A DNA stretch of 64,000 nt from Levilactobacillus huananensis (GCF_003946145.1 NZ_RHOC01000003.1:124001-188000), one strand, 5' to 3'. Shown: positions 38,348 through 48,445, counted from the first letter of the stretch. The notes: generated from the sequence alone by a model not told the origin. Program-made: numbers and translations.

Positions 38348-38575
38348 ATGAAACTCATTGGGTTACAGGGAATATTAACGATTATTAGCCATTTAGCCTT
38401 TATTGGCCTTGCATTTTGGGCAATATCAGCGTTACACATTGAACGGTTAATGACGTTTTACCCGCGCCAGTCACGAGTGCTTATCGTGATGTTGGCGGTG
38501 GCCATCGGCTTTGGCTGCAGCTCATTCTTCCTAGACTTCATTAACAACGTTCGTAACCTGGGCTATTTACTTTAA
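38348..38575 (+). CDS. DUF1146 family membrane protein (YwzB-like)
   Basis: 75 residues from ATG 38348 with GGAAAGGA upstream. Two membrane segments ([20 protein letters not shown] and [20 protein letters not shown]) and the typical end [12 protein letters not shown]. This family lies between the atp operon and murA in many Bacillota. Function unknown. Confidence 0.85.
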   Translation: MKLIGLQGILTIISHLAFIGLAFWAISALHIERLMTFYPRQSRVLIVMLAVAIGFGCSSFFLDFINNVRNLGYLL

Positions 38576-38613
38576 AGCAGCAAACGGCTCATAAAATTCT
38601 TTGGAGGTATCCC

Positions 38614-39921
38614 ATGGAAAAAATTATCGTTCATGGTGGGAACCGCTTAACCGGTGTGGTTCAAATTGAAGGCGCTAAGAATGCCGTTCTTCCAATTTTG
38701 GCGGCGTCAATTCTTGGTCAAGATGGACTCACCCACTTAGCAAATGTTCCGGTTTTATCTGATGTTTATACGATGAATAAAGTCTTACGCTTCCTGAATC
38801 TCCGCGTTGATTTCAACGAAGAACAACGGGAAGTCACGATTGATGCGACACGCCAAGTCTCTAGTGAAGCGCCTTTTGAATACGTTTCCAAGATGCGTGC
38901 CTCAATCGTTGTGATGGGTCCGCTCTTAGCGCGGTTGGGTCATGCTCGGGTTGCTTTACCTGGTGGTTGTGCCATTGGGACACGCCCAATTGACTTACAC
39001 TTGAAGGGTCTAGAAGCCCTTGGTGCTCGGATCGAACAACACGATGGCTATATTGAAGCCTTCGCCGATCGTTTAGTCGGGAACCACATTTACTTAGATT
39101 TCCCTAGTGTTGGGGCCACTCAGAACATTATGATGGCCGCTTGTTTGGCTCAAGGAACGACTGTGATTGACAACGTTGCTCGCGAACCAGAAATTGTGGA
39201 TTTGGCCAATGTCTTAAACAAGATGGGGGCTCACGTTCGCGGTGCCGGTACGGAAACACTCCGGATCGACGGAGTAGAAAAGATGCACGGGACTGAACAC
39301 AACGTGGTTCAAGACCGGATCGAAGCCGGCACATTTATGGTTGGCGCTGCCTTGACTCACGGGAACGTTTTGATTAAAGACGGGATCGTTGAACACAACA
39401 AGCCACTGATCTCCAAGTTACAGGAGATGGGTGCCAAGGTTACTGAAGAACCAGAAGGAATTCGGGTTATTGGCCCAGAAAAGCTACAATCAACGGACGT
39501 GAAGACCTTACCTTATCCTGGTTTTCCAACTGATATGCAGCCTCAAATGACCATCTTACAGTTAGCTGCTGCTGGAACCAGTACCATGACCGAAACCGTT
39601 TTTGAGAACCGCTTCATGCACCTGGAAGAACTTCGGCGCATGAACGCACAGTACCAAGTGAATGGACGGACTGTTGTGATGCATGGCCCGACTGACTTTA
39701 ATGGAGCTGAAGTGGCTGCTACCGACTTGCGGGCTGCTGCGGCATTGGTCCTAGCCGGATTAGTCGCGGATGGCTATACACAGGTGACCAATCTGAAATA
39801 CTTAGATCGCGGTTATTATGACTTCCACAAGAAGTTGACGGCATTGGGCGCACAAGTTGAACGCGTCACGGTTGCTGACAACGACACCGTGGTGTTAAAA
39901 AACTCACACGTAAATAACTAG
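38614..39921 (+). CDS. murA: UDP-N-acetylglucosamine 1-carboxyvinyltransferase
   Basis: 435 residues, ATG after TTGGAGG. Catalytic Cys in [18 protein letters not shown] (fosfomycin target, so drug-sensitive form), substrate Lys in [10 protein letters not shown]. First committed step of peptidoglycan synthesis. Bacillota often carry two murA paralogues; this one has the atp-linked position. Confidence 0.97.
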   Translation: MEKIIVHGGNRLTGVVQIEGAKNAVLPILAASILGQDGLTHLANVPVLSDVYTMNKVLRFLNLRVDFNEEQREVTIDATRQVSSEAPFEYVSKMRASIVVMGPLLARLGHARVALPGGCAIGTRPIDLHLKGLEALGARIEQHDGYIEAFADRLVGNHIYLDFPSVGATQNIMMAACLAQGTTVIDNVAREPEIVDLANVLNKMGAHVRGAGTETLRIDGVEKMHGTEHNVVQDRIEAGTFMVGAALTHGNVLIKDGIVEHNKPLISKLQEMGAKVTEEPEGIRVIGPEKLQSTDVKTLPYPGFPTDMQPQMTILQLAAAGTSTMTETVFENRFMHLEELRRMNAQYQVNGRTVVMHGPTDFNGAEVAATDLRAAAALVLAGLVADGYTQVTNLKYLDRGYYDFHKKLTALGAQVERVTVADNDTVVLKNSHVNN

Positions 39922-39929
39922 ACAACGAG

Positions 39930-39952
39930 GGTGGCGTAAGAGCCACCTTTTT
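39930..39952 (+). terminator. Terminator after murA
   Basis: GGTGGC-GTAAGA-GCCACC followed by TTTTT. Confidence 0.85.
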
Positions 39953-39969
39953 GTTTGATCGAGAAATCA

Positions 39970-39998
39970 TTTTTAGTTTAATGAGAGTATGTTATAAT
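39970..39998 (+). promoter_or_regulatory. Promoter of the mbl-yidD-DUF2969 operon
   Basis: TTTTTA (39970-39975), 17 bp, TATAAT (39993-39998). Confidence 0.65.
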
Positions 39999-40041
39999 GA
40001 TATGTTGAAAATTGGCTTTTAAAATCAGGAGGGCACTAAGT

Positions 40042-41049
40042 ATGGCGAAAGATATTGGGATTGATCTGGGGACTGCGAACGTTTTAATTTACGTAGTCGG
40101 CAAGGGTATCGTATTAAATGAACCATCCGTCGTTGCAATTGACACGAAGACGGATAAGGTCCTGGCAGTGGGTTCAGAGGCTTACCGCATGGTGGGTCGG
40201 ACTCCAGGGAATATTCGGGCAATCCGTCCCTTGAAAGACGGGGTCATTTCCGATTTTGACATCACTGAGGCCATGCTCTCCTACTTTATCAATAAGCTAA
40301 GCGTCAAGGGGTTCTTGTCCAAACCAAACATTATGATTTGTGCACCAACCAACATCACCGAGATCGAACGGAAGGCTATCATTCAAGCTGCCGAAAAGTC
40401 TGGTGGCGCCAAGGTTTATTTGGAAGCTGAACCTAAGGTTGCCGCTTTGGGTGCCGGTATGGATATCTTCAAGCCTAGTGGTAACATGGTTATCGACATG
40501 GGTGGGGGAACCAGTGACATCGCTATTCTGTCTCTAGGGGACATCGTAGCCAGTCGGTCTATTCGTGTCGCTGGTGACCGGATGAATGCTGAAATCGTGA
40601 ACTACATGAAGCATGAACACAACCTGATTATCGGGGAACGGACAGCAGAAACCATCAAGATTAAGATTGGGACTGCTTATCCAGAGCCTGAGAACGAACA
40701 GAGGACAATGGCTGTTCGAGGCCGTGATTCCGTTAGTGGAATGCCAACCGAAACGACTATTACCGCCGCTGAAGTCGAAGTTGCCATTCACGATTCCGTG
40801 GACCAAATTGTGGCTGCTGCGATGTCAGTTCTGGAGACTATTCCACCTGAGTTGGCTGCGGATATCATTGATCGCGGCATCATGTTGACTGGTGGGGGTG
40901 CCTTGTTAGATGGTATCGACAAGCTCTTCTCAGAACGTTTGACGGTTCCCGTCATCATTTCCGAAGACCCCTTAGACAATGTTGCTAAGGGTGCTGGTGT
41001 CCTTCTGGAGCACATGGATACTAAGACGGCAAAACAAAACAACGACTAG
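40042..41049 (+). CDS. mbl: Rod-shape protein, MreB/Mbl family
   Basis: 335 residues, ATG 40042 after AGGAGGG. Actin-like ATPase with phosphate loop GIDLGTANVLIYV and second loop DMGGGTSDIAI. The opening GTANVLIYV...GKGIVLNEPSVVA matches Mbl better than MreB. Polymerises under the membrane and directs lateral wall synthesis, with RodA (41694) as likely partner. Confidence 0.9.
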   Translation: MAKDIGIDLGTANVLIYVVGKGIVLNEPSVVAIDTKTDKVLAVGSEAYRMVGRTPGNIRAIRPLKDGVISDFDITEAMLSYFINKLSVKGFLSKPNIMICAPTNITEIERKAIIQAAEKSGGAKVYLEAEPKVAALGAGMDIFKPSGNMVIDMGGGTSDIAILSLGDIVASRSIRVAGDRMNAEIVNYMKHEHNLIIGERTAETIKIKIGTAYPEPENEQRTMAVRGRDSVSGMPTETTITAAEVEVAIHDSVDQIVAAAMSVLETIPPELAADIIDRGIMLTGGGALLDGIDKLFSERLTVPVIISEDPLDNVAKGAGVLLEHMDTKTAKQNND

Positions 41050-41067
41050 CATACAGGAGGTGGCGTG

Positions 41068-41361
41068 ATGCGTTGGCTATTGACGATGTTCGTACGTGGG
41101 TACCAGCGATTCATTTCGCCACTATTCCCACCGACCTGTCGGTATTATCCGACTTGTTCGACTTACATGTTGCAGGCGTTAGAAAAACATGGGGCGCTTA
41201 AGGGCGGTCTCATGGGGGTGGCGCGGATCTTACGGTGCCATCCATTCGTGCGGGGCGGGATTGATCCCGTGCCGGACCACTTTAGTCTCCGCCGTAACAC
41301 AAAAGCGGAAGCAGAATACCGAGCGGCGATGCATCTGGATCAGCTGCCGCCCACTAAATAA
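41068..41361 (+). CDS. yidD: Membrane protein insertion efficiency factor YidD
   Basis: 97 residues, ATG 41068 seven bases after AGGAGG (the GTG at 41065 is closer). Diagnostic [20 protein letters not shown] with both cysteines. Peripheral membrane protein assisting YidC-type insertion. 18 bp after mbl. Confidence 0.95.
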   Translation: MRWLLTMFVRGYQRFISPLFPPTCRYYPTCSTYMLQALEKHGALKGGLMGVARILRCHPFVRGGIDPVPDHFSLRRNTKAEAEYRAAMHLDQLPPTK

Positions 41362-41373
41362 AGGAGAGTTGGC

Positions 41374-41598
41374 ATGAGTAAACGAGAAAAAGCAGTGCAA
41401 GTAACCATCGATGAACAAAAATTACCAGACGGCCAAATGATGTCCGTTCTGAAGATTGGTTCAGAGACGATTGGAACCGTTACACCTGACGACGACCGGT
41501 TCTCGGCCCAGTTGAATGACGGCGATGTTTACCGTGTAAAGACGGTTGACGAGGGTGTCGAGCTGTTATTGCGCGATTACCACTTACACCGGGGATAA
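41374..41598 (+). CDS. DUF2969 family protein
   Basis: 74 residues, soluble, ATG after AAAGGAGAG. Sequence IGTVTPDDDRFSAQLNDGDV is typical for DUF2969, a Lactobacillales family found between yidD and rodA. Function unknown; context suggests cell elongation. Confidence 0.85.
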   Translation: MSKREKAVQVTIDEQKLPDGQMMSVLKIGSETIGTVTPDDDRFSAQLNDGDVYRVKTVDEGVELLLRDYHLHRG

Positions 41599-41615
41599 TA
41601 AATTTTCGTAAAGTT

Positions 41616-41651
41616 GGCCGGAGTGCGACGTGTTCGTCCACTCCGGCCTTT
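41616..41651 (+). terminator. Terminator after the DUF2969 gene
   Basis: 10-bp stem GGCCGGAGTG / CACTCCGGCC, then TTTA. A TATAAT (41651-41656) follows immediately and may be the -10 of rodA. Confidence 0.75.
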
Positions 41652-41693
41652 ATAATGAAGACAAATCTTAGTTTGAATTAAGGAGCAATCATA

Positions 41694-42899
41694 GTGGCAA
41701 AGAATGCGACAGAACAGCGGACCGAGACCGAGTCGCGAATCGACTGGGGGATTATCTTCTGTATCCTCATGTTGGCGTTGATCGGACTCGCTTCTATCTA
41801 TGTAGCGGCAACCCACGATAGCGGGTCGACTAGCATTACTTCTGCGGTGGTTTCCCAATTGGTATGGTATGTCATTGGGACCGTGGCGATTATTATTATC
41901 ATGCAGTTTGATTCCGAGCAGCTTTGGAAGGTGGCCCCCGTGCTCTATGGGCTAGGCATCTTCCTGCTGTTGGCCGTGTTGGTTTTTTACAGTCGAACAT
42001 ATTTTGACAATACTGGTGCCAAGAGTTGGTTTGCGATTGGGCCTTTGACTTTCCAACCTTCTGAAGTCATGAAGCCAGCTTTTATCTTGATGCTGGCGCG
42101 AGTGGTGACGGAACATAACAATGCTAATCCAATACACACGATGCGTACTGACTGGCAGCTGATTGGTAAATTGATCCTTTGGACCTTGCCGGTAGCGGTG
42201 CTCTTGAAATTACAAAATGACTTTGGGACGATGCTGGTGTTCTTCGCCATCGTTGGTGGGGTATTGTTGGTTTCTGGGATTACCTGGAAGATTATCGCAC
42301 CAGCATTCTCCATTATTGCCGTTGTCGGAGGCAGTGTGTTAGCCCTTGTGACGACGGATGGTGGGCGTAGGATCCTCGAGAAAGTTGGCTTTCAAGCTTA
42401 CCAATTCTCCCGGGTTGACACCTGGCTTCATCCGTCGGCAGACACTTCTAACCAGGGTTATCAACTCTGGCAGAGTATGAAGGCGATCGGGTCTGGTGGG
42501 ATCTTTGGAACTGGTTTTAACGTTTCACACGTCTACGTTCCCGTTCGAGAGTCTGATATGATTTTCTCCGTTGTCGGGGAAAACTTCGGGTTTATCGGGG
42601 GCTGTGTCCTCATCTTCTTGTACTTCCTATTGATTTACCAAATGATTCGAGTGACATTCGATACCAAGAACGTGTTCTATGCCTACATCTCAACTGGGGT
42701 TATCATGATGATTCTCTTTCACGTGTTTGAAAACGTTGGGATGAGCATTGGTCTATTACCGCTGACCGGGATTCCGTTACCATTCGTGAGCCAGGGGGGG
42801 TCCGCATTAATCGGAAATCTTATCGGGATTGGTTTAATCATGTCAATGCGGTATCATTATAAGAGTTACATGTTTAGTCGAAACGAGTCTTTCGAATAA
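41694..42899 (+). CDS. rodA: SEDS peptidoglycan glycosyltransferase, RodA/FtsW family
   Basis: 401 residues, GTG start eight bases after AGGAG. Ten membrane segments; SEDS signatures FQPSEVMKPAFI and LPLTGIPLPFVSQGGSALIG, and the catalytic Asp region in NDFGTMLVF. Context with mbl favours RodA (elongation) over FtsW. Polymerises lipid II into glycan. Confidence 0.93.
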   Translation: MAKNATEQRTETESRIDWGIIFCILMLALIGLASIYVAATHDSGSTSITSAVVSQLVWYVIGTVAIIIIMQFDSEQLWKVAPVLYGLGIFLLLAVLVFYSRTYFDNTGAKSWFAIGPLTFQPSEVMKPAFILMLARVVTEHNNANPIHTMRTDWQLIGKLILWTLPVAVLLKLQNDFGTMLVFFAIVGGVLLVSGITWKIIAPAFSIIAVVGGSVLALVTTDGGRRILEKVGFQAYQFSRVDTWLHPSADTSNQGYQLWQSMKAIGSGGIFGTGFNVSHVYVPVRESDMIFSVVGENFGFIGGCVLIFLYFLLIYQMIRVTFDTKNVFYAYISTGVIMMILFHVFENVGMSIGLLPLTGIPLPFVSQGGSALIGNLIGIGLIMSMRYHYKSYMFSRNESFE

Positions 42900-42914
42900 A
42901 AAGGAGCGGTTAGT

Positions 42915-43217
42915 ATGGCTGAAATGGTACAGTACTTTTGGACAAAAAAGGTGACTGATGGCACCCGAATCGGTTTGACCAGTGAGGGTCAGTCCGAATT
43001 AGGCACGATCAGTTTTGCCAAGTTGCCGGCTGTTGGGGACCACGTCGTCGATGGTGAGAGTTTATTGAGTGTTGAAGCGGACAAAGCCGTCTCAGACATT
43101 TCAAGTCCCGTGACTGGGACCGTGACGGCCGTCAACCCCGCCTTGGATGCAGATTTCGACGCCCTGAACGGCAACGATACGAATGCAGCATGGTTCGTCG
43201 ATGTGCAAGAAGCTTAA
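42915..43217 (+). CDS. gcvH: Glycine cleavage H-like lipoyl protein
   Basis: 100 residues, ATG after AAAAGGAGCGG. Lipoyl domain with attachment Lys57 in VEADKAVSDISSPVTG. No gcvP or gcvT is nearby. In Bacillota without glycine cleavage such GcvH or GcvH-like proteins act as lipoyl carriers for relay to 2-oxoacid dehydrogenases, which is the likely role here. Confidence 0.88.
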   Translation: MAEMVQYFWTKKVTDGTRIGLTSEGQSELGTISFAKLPAVGDHVVDGESLLSVEADKAVSDISSPVTGTVTAVNPALDADFDALNGNDTNAAWFVDVQEA

Positions 43218-43233
43218 ACTAATTATTAAGGTG

Positions 43234-43266
43234 ACCGACTCTTTGCTTGCAAAGGGCCGGTTTTTT
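43234..43266 (+). terminator. Terminator after gcvH
   Basis: ACCG..TCTTTGC / GCAAAGGGCCGGT with one mismatch, then T6. Confidence 0.7.
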
Positions 43267-43370
43267 AGTGGTTTCCTAGCCAGTCGGGTATAATAAGGAT
43301 AGTTGACGTTTAGGGGGGCGGTGAGTGCCGTTCCATTAGACCGAATAAATGGGGAATGGAGTGAGTCTAA

Positions 43371-44222
43371 ATGAAAGAAAAAAATGTCATTCACATGAAC
43401 GGCTATCTCGGACTATTGTTAGTCCTGGCATTGATCGTGTTTGCGGGGTGGCTGATCGTGATGGCGGGGATGATAGTGACGGGGACCGTCCTGCTAATTG
43501 TGGCAATTCTAGCCGCCAGCAGTTTGACTATCATCAGCCCTAACCAATCCAAAGTACTGACGTTCTTCGGCCAGTATATCGGTACGATTCGCGAGTCGGG
43601 TTTATTCCTGACGATTCCACTGACAAATAAGGCAACGGTGTCCTTACGGGTTCGTAATTTTAACAGTGCCATTCTCAAGGTTAATGACCTGCAAGGGAAT
43701 CCCGTAGAAATTGCGGCAGTCATTGTTTTTAAGGTTGTGGATACCAGTAAGGCACTTTTCTCCGTCGAAGACTACGAACAATTTGTGGAAATTCAAACGG
43801 AGTCGGCCGTGCGTCACGTGGCTTCAGAATATGCGTACGACAACTTTGGTGACGGTGAGGCATTGACCTTGCGGAGTAATCCTACCGAAGTCTCAAATCG
43901 CTTGACGCAGGAACTTCAGGAGCGGCTCGACGTTGCCGGAGTTAAAATTATTGAAACGCGGTTGACACACCTAGCCTACGCCACGGAAATTGCTTCAGCC
44001 ATGCTACAACGGCAACAATCCCAGGCTATCCTATCGGCACGAAAGATTATTGTTGAAGGGGCTGTGTCGATCACGGAAGGTGCGATTAGCAAGCTCGCCG
44101 ATGAGACAGATTTGAAATTAACGGACAACCAAAAGATTCAATTAATTAATAACATGATGGTTTCAATTATTAACGAACGGGGCTCACAACCGGTGCTCAA
44201 TACCGGAAAGATTGAGTCTTAG
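43371..44222 (+). CDS. SPFH/band 7 domain membrane protein
   Basis: 283 residues, ATG after GGAG. Two adjacent membrane segments (about 12-28 and 30-50), then a band 7 domain starting ISPNQSKVLTFFGQYIGTIR and an Ala/Gln-rich helix (EIASAMLQRQQSQAILSARK). Prohibitin-like scaffold that assembles large membrane rings. Followed 24 bp later by the DUF2785 gene. Target unknown. Confidence 0.9.
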   Translation: MKEKNVIHMNGYLGLLLVLALIVFAGWLIVMAGMIVTGTVLLIVAILAASSLTIISPNQSKVLTFFGQYIGTIRESGLFLTIPLTNKATVSLRVRNFNSAILKVNDLQGNPVEIAAVIVFKVVDTSKALFSVEDYEQFVEIQTESAVRHVASEYAYDNFGDGEALTLRSNPTEVSNRLTQELQERLDVAGVKIIETRLTHLAYATEIASAMLQRQQSQAILSARKIIVEGAVSITEGAISKLADETDLKLTDNQKIQLINNMMVSIINERGSQPVLNTGKIES

Positions 44223-44246
44223 TTAGATGCTCAGGAGGCTTATTTG

Positions 44247-45218
44247 ATGGATGAACAGATTGGGACGCTTCGACAGCAGATGGCGGACCTCAATGCGGAA
44301 TTGAAGGCGGGACAGGTGTATCAGTCCCTGGGACATCGAATTGGGGAGGTTATGGATGGTATTCACCGGCGACGGCGGACGACTGTCGAGTTACCGGACG
44401 ATTCAGATGGTATTCAGGAACTCCTGGACCAACTCAATGAGCAGCTTGCCCATCAAGAAGAATTAGCGCTGACGCCGGCCAACTTACAATTTCTCTTACG
44501 CCATTTGGCATCGCTCGACCCTAAGATTCGCTACAATGGCGTGAACTTCACCTTGTATGATGCGTTGCAGCAGGATGCCATTGGTGAACAGGGAATGCGG
44601 CGACTGATTTCGACACTCAGCAGTGACCAAGTTCTCTTTAATCACGTCCTGGAACCCGCAAATGTGGCAGTCTTTGGTCGGGCCAGTGCGGCTTCGTTGC
44701 TAGCCGTTGTCCTGCACTTCGTAAACGAGCAGTCGACGCCACTAGACCTAGACTGGCATCGGTTGGTGATTCAGGTGGCAACTTATATTTGTGTCGAGAC
44801 GGATACCCGGGGATTTGTAAACCAACAGGGCTGGGCACATGCCTATGCGGCCATTGTGGACTTGCTAGCCGTGTTAGCGGCCAGTGACCAGCTGACGCGA
44901 GCAGATAAGCTCTTTTTGTTGGTGACCTACATGGAACGCCTCAAGCGAGTGACAACACCACTAATTTACGGTGAGAACGATCGGATGGCGGCCTATTTGG
45001 TGGAACTGACGAATCGGCACAGCCTGTATGAAACGGCTTTTCTGGACGCGTTGAAACATTGGCGGCAGGAAGTCGCCAAGCGACGTCGTCCGGACAACCT
45101 GGCGGGGTGGAACCAATTTTTCAACCGTAAACGCCTGTTAGACGCCTTACGGTTGAAGGTGGGGCTCTCGCCGGCTATAAAAAAGTATTTAAATTCAACT
45201 ATCGATTTTTTAGGTTAA
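44247..45218 (+). CDS. DUF2785 family protein
   Basis: 323 residues, ATG 44247 eight bases after AGGAGG. Helical, soluble, with the diagnostic ETDTRGFVNQQGWAHAYAAIVDLL. N-terminal 40 residues are coiled-coil-like. DUF2785 has no known function. Likely co-transcribed with the SPFH gene. Confidence 0.85.
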   Translation: MDEQIGTLRQQMADLNAELKAGQVYQSLGHRIGEVMDGIHRRRRTTVELPDDSDGIQELLDQLNEQLAHQEELALTPANLQFLLRHLASLDPKIRYNGVNFTLYDALQQDAIGEQGMRRLISTLSSDQVLFNHVLEPANVAVFGRASAASLLAVVLHFVNEQSTPLDLDWHRLVIQVATYICVETDTRGFVNQQGWAHAYAAIVDLLAVLAASDQLTRADKLFLLVTYMERLKRVTTPLIYGENDRMAAYLVELTNRHSLYETAFLDALKHWRQEVAKRRRPDNLAGWNQFFNRKRLLDALRLKVGLSPAIKKYLNSTIDFLG

Positions 45219-45297
45219 AAAATATACGCATTTTTTTTGAGAAATGGTATACTGAAGGCTAACCGAAATCTATACGATAGGATGAGTGACAAACAAG

Positions 45298-46443
45298 ATG
45301 GAGAAGAAAACAAAGTTACACGTAGGTCTACTATTCGGTGGAAATTCTTCGGAGCACGACGTTTCCAAGCGTTCGGCCCACAACATTTACGACGCAATGG
45401 ACAAATCCCATTATGACGTTAGCCTATTCCTGCTGACGCGTAGCGGTTTTGTTTTAAGCGACGCTGCTTCACGGCGCGTATTTGACGGTGAGGACGAGGC
45501 AACAGTCGCCGCAGAAGAACTCACCAAAGTAGATTCTTCCAACCCCTTGGCACCCATTTGGAATTTATCTCAGGCAAAGGACATTGATGTTTTCTTCCCA
45601 ATTATTCATGGTAACTTGGGTGAAGATGGTACGATCCAAGGGCTTTTCCGTCTCTTGAAAAAGCCTTTTGTGGGGAGTGGCGTCTTAGCATCAGCGACGT
45701 CCTTTGATAAGGACTTAACGAAGCAAGTGTTGACCACACACGGCATCCGGAACACCAAGTACGTGGTGATTACGCCGGATAACCGTAATGAAAACGACTA
45801 CGAGACAATCAAGGCTAAGTTGGGCACCAACGTATTTATCAAGCCTGCTAACCAGGGATCATCCGTAGGGATTCATAAGGCAACAAATGCAACGGAATAC
45901 AGTGAAGGTTTAGCCGATGCTTTCCGTTATGACTTTAAGGTATTGGTTGAAGAAACCATTGCTGGTCCAGAAGAGGTTGAAATTTCCATTTTGGGTAACG
46001 AAAAGCCTCAAGCTTCTCGGTTGGGTGCTATTCGGGTACCGGAATCTGATGTCTTTTATGACTACAATAATAAGTTCGTGGATGCTAGTGGCGTGACCTT
46101 CGAAGTTCCAGTCGACTTACCAGCCGACCTGACGACGGAAATCACGACGATGGGTCTGAGGACCTACGCGGCTCTTGGCTTAAAGGGAATGGCGCGGATC
46201 GACTATCTGGTTTCTAAGGATGGCGTGCCATACGTTGGTGAAGTGAACACCTTGCCAGGGTTTACCAACATTAGCCTTTACCCACAACTGTGGCAGGCTT
46301 CCGGGATTAGCTATGCTGACCTGATCGATCGGCTGATTCAGTTGGCCCTTGACGAATTCGATTATCAAAACGAATTGGCTTACGACTTTATTCCGTTGGA
46401 CAATGCGTCAGCGGCATCAACCTACAAGCCGAAAGCAAAGTAA
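45298..46443 (+). CDS. ddl: D-alanine--D-alanine / D-lactate ligase
   Basis: 381 residues from ATG 45298; a GTG at 45286 adds four residues, and neither has ideal ribosome binding site spacing. ATP-grasp fold: LLFGGNSSEHDVSKRS, HGNLGEDGTIQG, EVNTLPGFTNISLYPQ. At the omega-loop position that is Tyr216 in E. coli DdlB (DYEAKY), this protein has Phe (DYNNKF, codon 46075-46077), the residue known from Leuconostoc and vancomycin-resistant lactobacilli making D-Ala-D-Lac. Cytosolic, supplies MurF. Confidence 0.95.
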   Translation: MEKKTKLHVGLLFGGNSSEHDVSKRSAHNIYDAMDKSHYDVSLFLLTRSGFVLSDAASRRVFDGEDEATVAAEELTKVDSSNPLAPIWNLSQAKDIDVFFPIIHGNLGEDGTIQGLFRLLKKPFVGSGVLASATSFDKDLTKQVLTTHGIRNTKYVVITPDNRNENDYETIKAKLGTNVFIKPANQGSSVGIHKATNATEYSEGLADAFRYDFKVLVEETIAGPEEVEISILGNEKPQASRLGAIRVPESDVFYDYNNKFVDASGVTFEVPVDLPADLTTEITTMGLRTYAALGLKGMARIDYLVSKDGVPYVGEVNTLPGFTNISLYPQLWQASGISYADLIDRLIQLALDEFDYQNELAYDFIPLDNASAASTYKPKAK

Positions 46444-46506
46444 GTGTTAAACGTCGGTGGGCCACGGTAACGTGACTCATCGATTTTTTTATGGGGAGGA
46501 TTTTCT

Positions 46507-48093
46507 GTGCGACGGTATCGGCACCAATTGAATTGTGTTTGGCGATTGAGTCTCACGCACACCGGACTTTTGATGGGGTGGGGTGGCTTGATTAGTCTAT
46601 TACTAGGTGTGCGCTGGCTGAGTCAGCGGCCAGGTTGGTCAGGAGCCCTGGTGGTGAGTGTCGTTAGTCTTTGCTTAATCGCAATTTGGCAACTCACTCA
46701 GGTGGCGGTAGTCGTCTCTGGCAAGTCGATGACCCAGCCAGAAATCTGGCGCCGTGTCTGGCAGTACAAATGGGCGTGGGGATTAGTGCTCTTGGTATCG
46801 GTTGTCTTGGCTTTGCCGTTTGGCTTGTGGGGCCTGGGAAGTCGTTTTTGGGCGCGCCTGGTGCTACCGGCCACTCTGATTAATTTTGTGACGCTGAATC
46901 GGCGGCCTGTACTGGTGGCTGTGGGGGGATTCTATCTGCTTCTCGCTGGGATTTTCTGGTTACGGGGCCCCCACTGGTGGTCCCAAGGTGAAGCCACTAC
47001 TGGAGGATCGGCACGACAAATCGGAGGCGCTCTCAGTATTTGGGCTGGTCTCGCCGCCGTTTGGATTGTTGGCAGTGAAGCCTTGGTAGCCGTGCTTCAT
47101 GTGGTGACGGGCCGATTGATGCTGATAGTGGCTGTGTTTATCGTCCTGCTGGGGTTCTGCTTGATGACCATTTTGGGACTAACGACGGTTGTTTGGGCCT
47201 GGTGTGGTCAGCCGCAGCCACAGCAATTATTGGACAGACGGCGTGGCTTACCTGGGGCGCTGGTCTTATCGCTAATAAGCCTGGTCATGATGGGGATGGT
47301 GACGTCGCAAACAGTCTTTGCCCAACCAGCGTGGGGACCAACCACCCTGATTAGCCATCGCGGGGTTGACCACGGTCATGGGGTCCAGAATACGGTAGGG
47401 GCCTTGCGCCAAGTGACAATTCATCAACCGGACTACGTTGAGATGGATCTGCATGAGACCCGTGACCATCAGTGGGTCGTATTGCATGACGAGAACCTTA
47501 AAGTGTTGGCTGGTCGGGATGCAACACCCCATGATCTGACCCTCCGACAGTTACAGCGATTGATGCTCCATGAAAACAGGCAGCAAGCTCGACTCAGCAG
47601 CTGGCCAGCTTACCTGCGGGTGGCTGAAGCGCAACATCAACGGCTCATGGTAGAGATTAAGACAACGCCGCATGACTCACAGAATGCCATCCGACGGTTT
47701 GCCACGACCTATGGTGACCGGTTACGGCATGATGGCAGTGTTGTCCACTCACTGGATTACCGGGTGGTGCGGCAGTTACGTCAGCTACAACCACGTCTAA
47801 AGGTAGGTTTGATTCTTCCGTTTAACTGGGTTAATCCTCGATCGATTCCCGCGGACTTTTATTCCTTTCAGCGACTATCCGCCAGTCAACAATTTATTGC
47901 GGCTGCCCATCAAGAAGGGGTACCGGCATATCTGTGGACGCCTGACACGACGGCAACGATGATGCGGATGTGGGCGTTGGGTGCCGATGGCCAGATTACC
48001 AATGAATTATCGCGACTACGTTGGGTTACCCAGCAATCGGCGACAGCAACGCGATGGGCGGTCTTACAGAACTTTGTTTTAAGCTATGCATAG
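46507..48093 (+). CDS. Membrane glycerophosphodiester phosphodiesterase
   Basis: 528 residues, GTG after GGGGAGGAT. First ~280 residues: about eight membrane helices (GPDPase membrane domain). Residues about 285-510: GDPD TIM barrel with catalytic ISHRG, EMDLHETRDH and VLHDENL, so the metal and acid-base residues are present. The catalytic domain should face outside and degrade glycerophosphodiesters or polyglycerol-phosphate teichoic material. Confidence 0.92.
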   Translation: MRRYRHQLNCVWRLSLTHTGLLMGWGGLISLLLGVRWLSQRPGWSGALVVSVVSLCLIAIWQLTQVAVVVSGKSMTQPEIWRRVWQYKWAWGLVLLVSVVLALPFGLWGLGSRFWARLVLPATLINFVTLNRRPVLVAVGGFYLLLAGIFWLRGPHWWSQGEATTGGSARQIGGALSIWAGLAAVWIVGSEALVAVLHVVTGRLMLIVAVFIVLLGFCLMTILGLTTVVWAWCGQPQPQQLLDRRRGLPGALVLSLISLVMMGMVTSQTVFAQPAWGPTTLISHRGVDHGHGVQNTVGALRQVTIHQPDYVEMDLHETRDHQWVVLHDENLKVLAGRDATPHDLTLRQLQRLMLHENRQQARLSSWPAYLRVAEAQHQRLMVEIKTTPHDSQNAIRRFATTYGDRLRHDGSVVHSLDYRVVRQLRQLQPRLKVGLILPFNWVNPRSIPADFYSFQRLSASQQFIAAAHQEGVPAYLWTPDTTATMMRMWALGADGQITNELSRLRWVTQQSATATRWAVLQNFVLSYA

Positions 48094-48445
48094 GTTGCGG
48101 GATTATCAGATTAATCGATTATTTACGTACAATAAAAACCATGGCGGGAAAGATGTCCGCCTTTTTAAAAACCTTATTATTACAGTTTTTATATTAAAAT
48201 GAGTGAATGGACTAGAAAGATTAGATTTTCTTAATGATATCGCATATTGCTTGTAATTCTCTATAAATCGCCTATTATTGTAATTAACGATAAACAGGCC
48301 GAATCTGGCCAGTCATTACCAGGGGCTGAATATTAACGGATGAAACAACTTAAGTGTCGGGGAATGGTCGTTGGTCACGTTTTGAGTAATGTTCGGCTTT
48401 ATCATGTTGGGTACCTAACGTTACGACTCGTGAGGGAGAGATGAG
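48094..48445. other. 352-bp gap before the XRE-TPR regulator
   Basis: AT-rich; holds the GDPD terminator and presumably the regulator's promoter. A small GGCC-GAATCT-GGCC dyad lies near 48297. No gene seen. Confidence 0.65.
48143..48166 (+). terminator. Terminator after the GDPD gene
   Basis: GGCGG / CCGCC with a 9-nt loop, then TTTTT. Confidence 0.7.
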
